Shown here: positions 5,418 to 7,780 of the stretch, piece after piece
Layout: the number at the start of each line of letters is the position of its first letter
How positions within the stretch are numbered: the stretch's first letter is position 1
Assembly: GCA_003541895.1 (NCBI GenBank)
Contig: DPLR01000511.1
Coordinates: forward strand, 1-7,780
DNA from: Cytophagales bacterium
GTDB taxonomy: Bacteria; Bacteroidota; Bacteroidia; Cytophagales; Cyclobacteriaceae
DNA: 7,780 nt
Direction: 5' to 3'
Notes under the pieces: generated by a model
The model's database searches: none
What the model saw: only the letters and a program-made list of their open reading frames with translations
What the model was told of the DNA's origin: nothing
Program-made: the position numbers and the translations under genes

Positions 5418-7780
5418 CAATGCAATACTGTGTCATTTGCGGCACCCACATTGGCATGCCTTAATCAGCAAATACAGCTTAACCCCACTTCAGCCGGCAT
5501 TACTTTTTGGGACTTTTGTACGGGTGAATTCAATAACACAGCAATCGCAAATAACTCATCAAATTTACCGTCTGCTGTTGGTAGGCCTGATATTGACCTA
5601 ATAAATGATGGTACCCAATGGTATGGTTTTGTAACGGGAACCTGGACAAACACTCTGTACAGGCTAACTTTTAATAATGGCCCGACCGGTGACCCAACTA
5701 TAATTGAGAATCTTGGCGATTTAGGTGGGCACTTAAACCAACCTGGTCCAATTAAAATAGTAAGTGAAAATGGACAGTGGTATGGATTGGCCTTTAATAC
5801 TGCTTCAGGTGAATTGCTAAAATTAAGTTTTGGATCGAGCCTTTCAAATCCGGTAGTAGTAGATGTTTTATTTGTTACTGCTCCTTATGTCAATGCAGGT
5901 CTTGCAATAGCTAAGGATTCTACGAATGGCTGGGTTTGCGTTTTGACAATGACCAATGGATTTTTAATTATGCGTCTTGGAAATTCTTTAACTGCTCCTG
6001 GATCTTCTGACATTCTATCAACAACAATTCCCAATGCTACTAATGTGGGAAATTTGGACTTGGTAAATAATTGCGGGCAATGGTTTGGGTTTGCCGATAA
6101 TTTTGGAAGTGCTCAAATCTACAGACTTGATTTTGGTACTTCCCTTTTCGTCACCCCTGCGGTTTCTCAAATTGCTTCACTCAGCGTTAACAACCCTGGT
6201 CGGTTAAAGGTGGTTCGAGATGGTGACGAATATTTTATGTTTGTTCCGTCATTAGATGGCTATCTAACAAAACTTAAGTTCGGAACGGATTTGACTTCCA
6301 CACCAGCCGTACTTTATGAAGGTAATCTAAGCGGAAACCTCGGTACCAATTTGTACGGATTAGATGTAGCATACCAGAATTCAGATTGGACTATTTATTC
6401 CTTGTCTCAAGCCAATGGACAACTTTATTCGATAAAGTATTCTGATAATTGTTCGGCAGTTCCAAAAACATCTAGCCTTCAAAAACCCTCTTTGGTTTAC
6501 ACCTCCGCAGGCAGTTATACTATTTCCCTAAGCGATCTTAGTTCGGCTGGCTCTGTATCAACGTCAACAATTACCATTAGCTCGCTTACCGCGCCTGATA
6601 TAAAATTTTCTATGGCCAACCAGTGCGCCTTAAACAATACCTCTTTTTATGCGAGCAACCAATCGGGAGGCATCGCAAATTACTTATGGGATTTTAGTGA
6701 TGGGTCAACCTCTTCTTCCTCGGGCACAGCTTCTCATATTTATTCTTCAGCTTCAACTTTTTACCCCTCACTCACAGTCACCGCTTCCAATGGTTGTCAG
6801 AATTTTGTGCAAGACACATTGCAAATTTTCAATTCACCACAAGCTAATTTTGATTTGCCTTTGGCATCGCCCATCTGCACGAATCAGAATTATATTTTTA
6901 CTAACACATCAACGTACGATGTTGGCTCTGGCCCAGTCTGGCAATGGAGCGTAAATGGAAACACTGTTTCATCAGCTCAAGATTTGAATTATTTATTTTC
7001 TACTACATCTGCACAAAGCATTTCACTTACTGCTTCTATTCCTGGCTGCTCAACATTGCTAACTCAAAATATACCAAGTCTCGAAGATGGTCCGCTCGTA
7101 AAATTCAATTCGCCAAATTCTGTTTGTGTGGGCTCTACTATTTCGTTTACCAATTCAACGGTTGGATCTATCAGCAATTCTCTTTGGACCTATGGTGATG
7201 GCAACACTTCTTCACAAACAGACGGTGCAAATATTTATTCAGCGAATGGACTATATCAGGTAACCTTGAGTTCATCAAACGCTGCCGGTTGCCAAAATTC
7301 TTATTCAAAAAATATTGTGGTTTACTCCGTTCCTCAACCCAATTTTGCCATTGAAGTGGCACCTTCTTCTTGCACGGATTGGCCTTCTCAATTTGACAAC
7401 AACACACCTCCTTTAACGGATAGCAATATTATATCATGGCTTTGGAATTTTGGCGATGGAGTTAGCCCAACTTCCACGTTGCCGAGCCCAACCAATGTTT
7501 ATACGCAACCGGGAACATACAATGTGTCTTTAAAAGCAACGTCAAATTTTGGCTGCACAAACTCTATTTCCTTACCAGTTACCATTTCACTTTCTCCGCA
7601 GGCAAATTTTACAAACATTCCAGCATGCGTGAGTCAGACTACTATTTTCAACGATGCCTCACAAGGTAGCATCACCAAATACCAATGGAGTTTTCAAGGG
7701 AGTACGGTACCAGCAATCGGTCCGGTCACATCTTATGTTTTTCAAAGAGATGGTAGTTTCAATGTAACGCTCACAGTTAT
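5364..7780 (+). CDS. Large secreted PKD-repeat surface protein with N-terminal propeller-like repeats (3' end outside window)
   Basis: One frame stays open from the ATG at 5364 to the window edge (805 complete codons). An in-frame TAG at 5316 lies upstream, and this is the only ATG between the two. The order of parts is: signal peptide (residues 1-18); a Cys-containing strand pair ending WDFCTGEF (about 22-56); six repeats of about 50 residues built around W-[YF]-G-[FL] and a later L-x-[RK]-L-x-F-G (74-363); a segment like the second half of a PKD domain (about 371-405); then PKD/Ig-like domains at about 412-489, 490-576, 577-655, 657-742 and 744 onward. WDFSDG (442-447), WTYGDG (608-613) and WNFGDG (694-699) are PKD hallmarks. 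The protein is rich in Ser, Thr, Asn and Gly, as expected outside the cell. In Bacteroidota such proteins usually end in a type IX secretion sorting or gliding-motility-associated C-terminal domain, which would lie beyond the window. Its role is unknown; adhesion or matrix binding is only an inference. Confidence 0.92.
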   Translation, partial: MKLLWWLALSVLPLLAKAQCNTVSFAAPTLACLNQQIQLNPTSAGITFWDFCTGEFNNTAIANNSSNLPSAVGRPDIDLINDGTQWYGFVTGTWTNTLYRLTFNNGPTGDPTIIENLGDLGGHLNQPGPIKIVSENGQWYGLAFNTASGELLKLSFGSSLSNPVVVDVLFVTAPYVNAGLAIAKDSTNGWVCVLTMTNGFLIMRLGNSLTAPGSSDILSTTIPNATNVGNLDLVNNCGQWFGFADNFGSAQIYRLDFGTSLFVTPAVSQIASLSVNNPGRLKVVRDGDEYFMFVPSLDGYLTKLKFGTDLTSTPAVLYEGNLSGNLGTNLYGLDVAYQNSDWTIYSLSQANGQLYSIKYSDNCSAVPKTSSLQKPSLVYTSAGSYTISLSDLSSAGSVSTSTITISSLTAPDIKFSMANQCALNNTSFYASNQSGGIANYLWDFSDGSTSSSSGTASHIYSSASTFYPSLTVTASNGCQNFVQDTLQIFNSPQANFDLPLASPICTNQNYIFTNTSTYDVGSGPVWQWSVNGNTVSSAQDLNYLFSTTSAQSISLTASIPGCSTLLTQNIPSLEDGPLVKFNSPNSVCVGSTISFTNSTVGSISNSLWTYGDGNTSSQTDGANIYSANGLYQVTLSSSNAAGCQNSYSKNIVVYSVPQPNFAIEVAPSSCTDWPSQFDNNTPPLTDSNIISWLWNFGDGVSPTSTLPSPTNVYTQPGTYNVSLKATSNFGCTNSISLPVTISLSPQANFTNIPACVSQTTIFNDASQGSITKYQWSFQGSTVPAIGPVTSYVFQRDGSFNVTLTV
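5583..6452 (+). repeat. Six ~50-residue propeller-blade-like protein repeats within the surface protein
   Basis: Approximate repeat borders in residues are 74-126, 127-178, 179-228, 229-277, 278-329 and 330-363. Each begins with a short hydrophobic strand (PDIDLI, GPIKIV, GLAIAK, GNLDLV, GRLKVV, YGLDVA). A G-x-[WE]-[WYF]-x-[FL]-like strand follows (DGTQWYGF, NGQWYGL, NGWVCVL, CGQWFGF, GDEYFMF, SDWTIYSL). The third element is L-x-[RK]-L-x-F-G-x-[SD]-L (for example LYRLTF, LLKLSFGSSL, IYRLDFGTSL, LTKLKFGTDL, LYSIKY). Most repeats then have a P-x-x-x-x-L strand. The period and strand pattern fit the blades of a beta-propeller. The last unit is shorter, which could mean the final blade is completed by N-terminal residues, as in many propellers. 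The repeats are visible only at protein level, not as DNA repeats. The fold itself is inferred. Confidence 0.7.
6597..7780 (+). repeat. Array of PKD/Ig-like domains in the surface protein (four complete, fifth cut by window edge)
   Basis: Five consecutive units of about 80 residues each begin near an A/P-x-x-x-F strand, with a Cys shortly after (Cys421, 505, 588, 670, 755). They then show a central Trp strand: YLWDFSDG, WQWSVNG, LWTYGDG, WLWNFGDG and YQWSFQG. A Y/F-x-x-x-G-x-Y/F-x-V-x-L strand follows, for example VYTQPGTYNVSL. The first four close with a G-C pair (Cys478, 562, 643, 731). Units 2 and 5 carry the variant W-x-[VF]-[NQ]-G instead of GDG. The fifth unit runs off the edge before its closing Cys. 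Confidence 0.82.

Noticed and set aside
5364..5429. Lipoprotein signal ending at Cys20
   Set aside because: The residues before the Cys (AKAQ) do not form a lipobox; the AKA site fits ordinary signal peptidase cleavage.
5465..5653. Minus-strand 62-codon open frame
   Set aside because: It is antisense to the secreted PKD protein's continuous frame, with no domain or leader features.
5916..6821. Bacteroidota O-glycosylation sequons D-[ST]-x in the surface protein (DST at residues 185-187, DTL at 484-486)
   Set aside because: Two three-residue matches in an 800-residue Ser/Thr-rich protein are expected by chance and cannot support a modification claim.
6649..7198. Two overlapping plus-strand open frames (6649-6954 and 6944-7198)
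   Set aside because: Both are out-of-frame shadows of the long frame from 5364. Their products are low-complexity and match nothing, whereas the main frame shows clear PKD motifs throughout.
7171..7407. Minus-strand 78-codon open frame
   Set aside because: It is antisense to PKD units 3-4 and has no supporting motif.
1..7780. tRNA/rRNA genes, CRISPR arrays, insertion sequences or attachment sites
   Set aside because: Practically all bases are covered by protein-coding genes, and no DNA-level repeat array, transposase motif or terminal inverted repeat was seen.

Overview
The window reads as a chromosomal piece of an AT-rich member of the Bacteroidota (Cytophagales/Flavobacteriia-like). The evidence is: start codons with A/T-rich leaders and no clear Shine-Dalgarno sequence; a TAnnTTTG-type -7 promoter box in the one sizeable intergenic gap; and a very long secreted protein with Cys-containing PKD repeats, typical of surface proteins exported by that phylum. 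No species can be named from sequence alone. All genes lie on the + strand, and almost every base is coding.

Positions 1-4371 form a tightly packed surface-glycan gene run. In order it holds the 3' end of an FkbM-type methyltransferase, a PAPS-dependent sulfotransferase, a GT4-type glycosyltransferase, a GT2-type glycosyltransferase and a second, divergent GT4-type glycosyltransferase. Junctions are a 38-bp overlap, a 5-bp gap, a 23-bp overlap and a 5-bp gap, so the run is very probably one transcript with translational coupling. Together the genes suggest assembly of an extracellular or capsular polysaccharide (or glycolipid) carrying methyl and sulfate decorations.

A 48-bp gap (4372-4419) holds a candidate internal promoter. 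It is followed by an extended-SDR NAD(P)-dependent nucleotide-sugar epimerase/dehydratase/decarboxylase (4420-5352), which would supply an activated sugar to the same pathway.

Eleven bases later, at 5364, a long reading frame opens and runs unbroken off the right edge (805 codons visible). It encodes an exported protein with a signal peptide, six repeats of about 50 residues that look like beta-propeller blades, and then an array of PKD/Ig-like domains. The most interesting point is architectural. The residues before and after the propeller look like the two halves of a single PKD domain, as if the propeller were inserted in the loop after its WDF-x-x-G motif. I see no RNA gene, mobile element, CRISPR array or convincing terminator.
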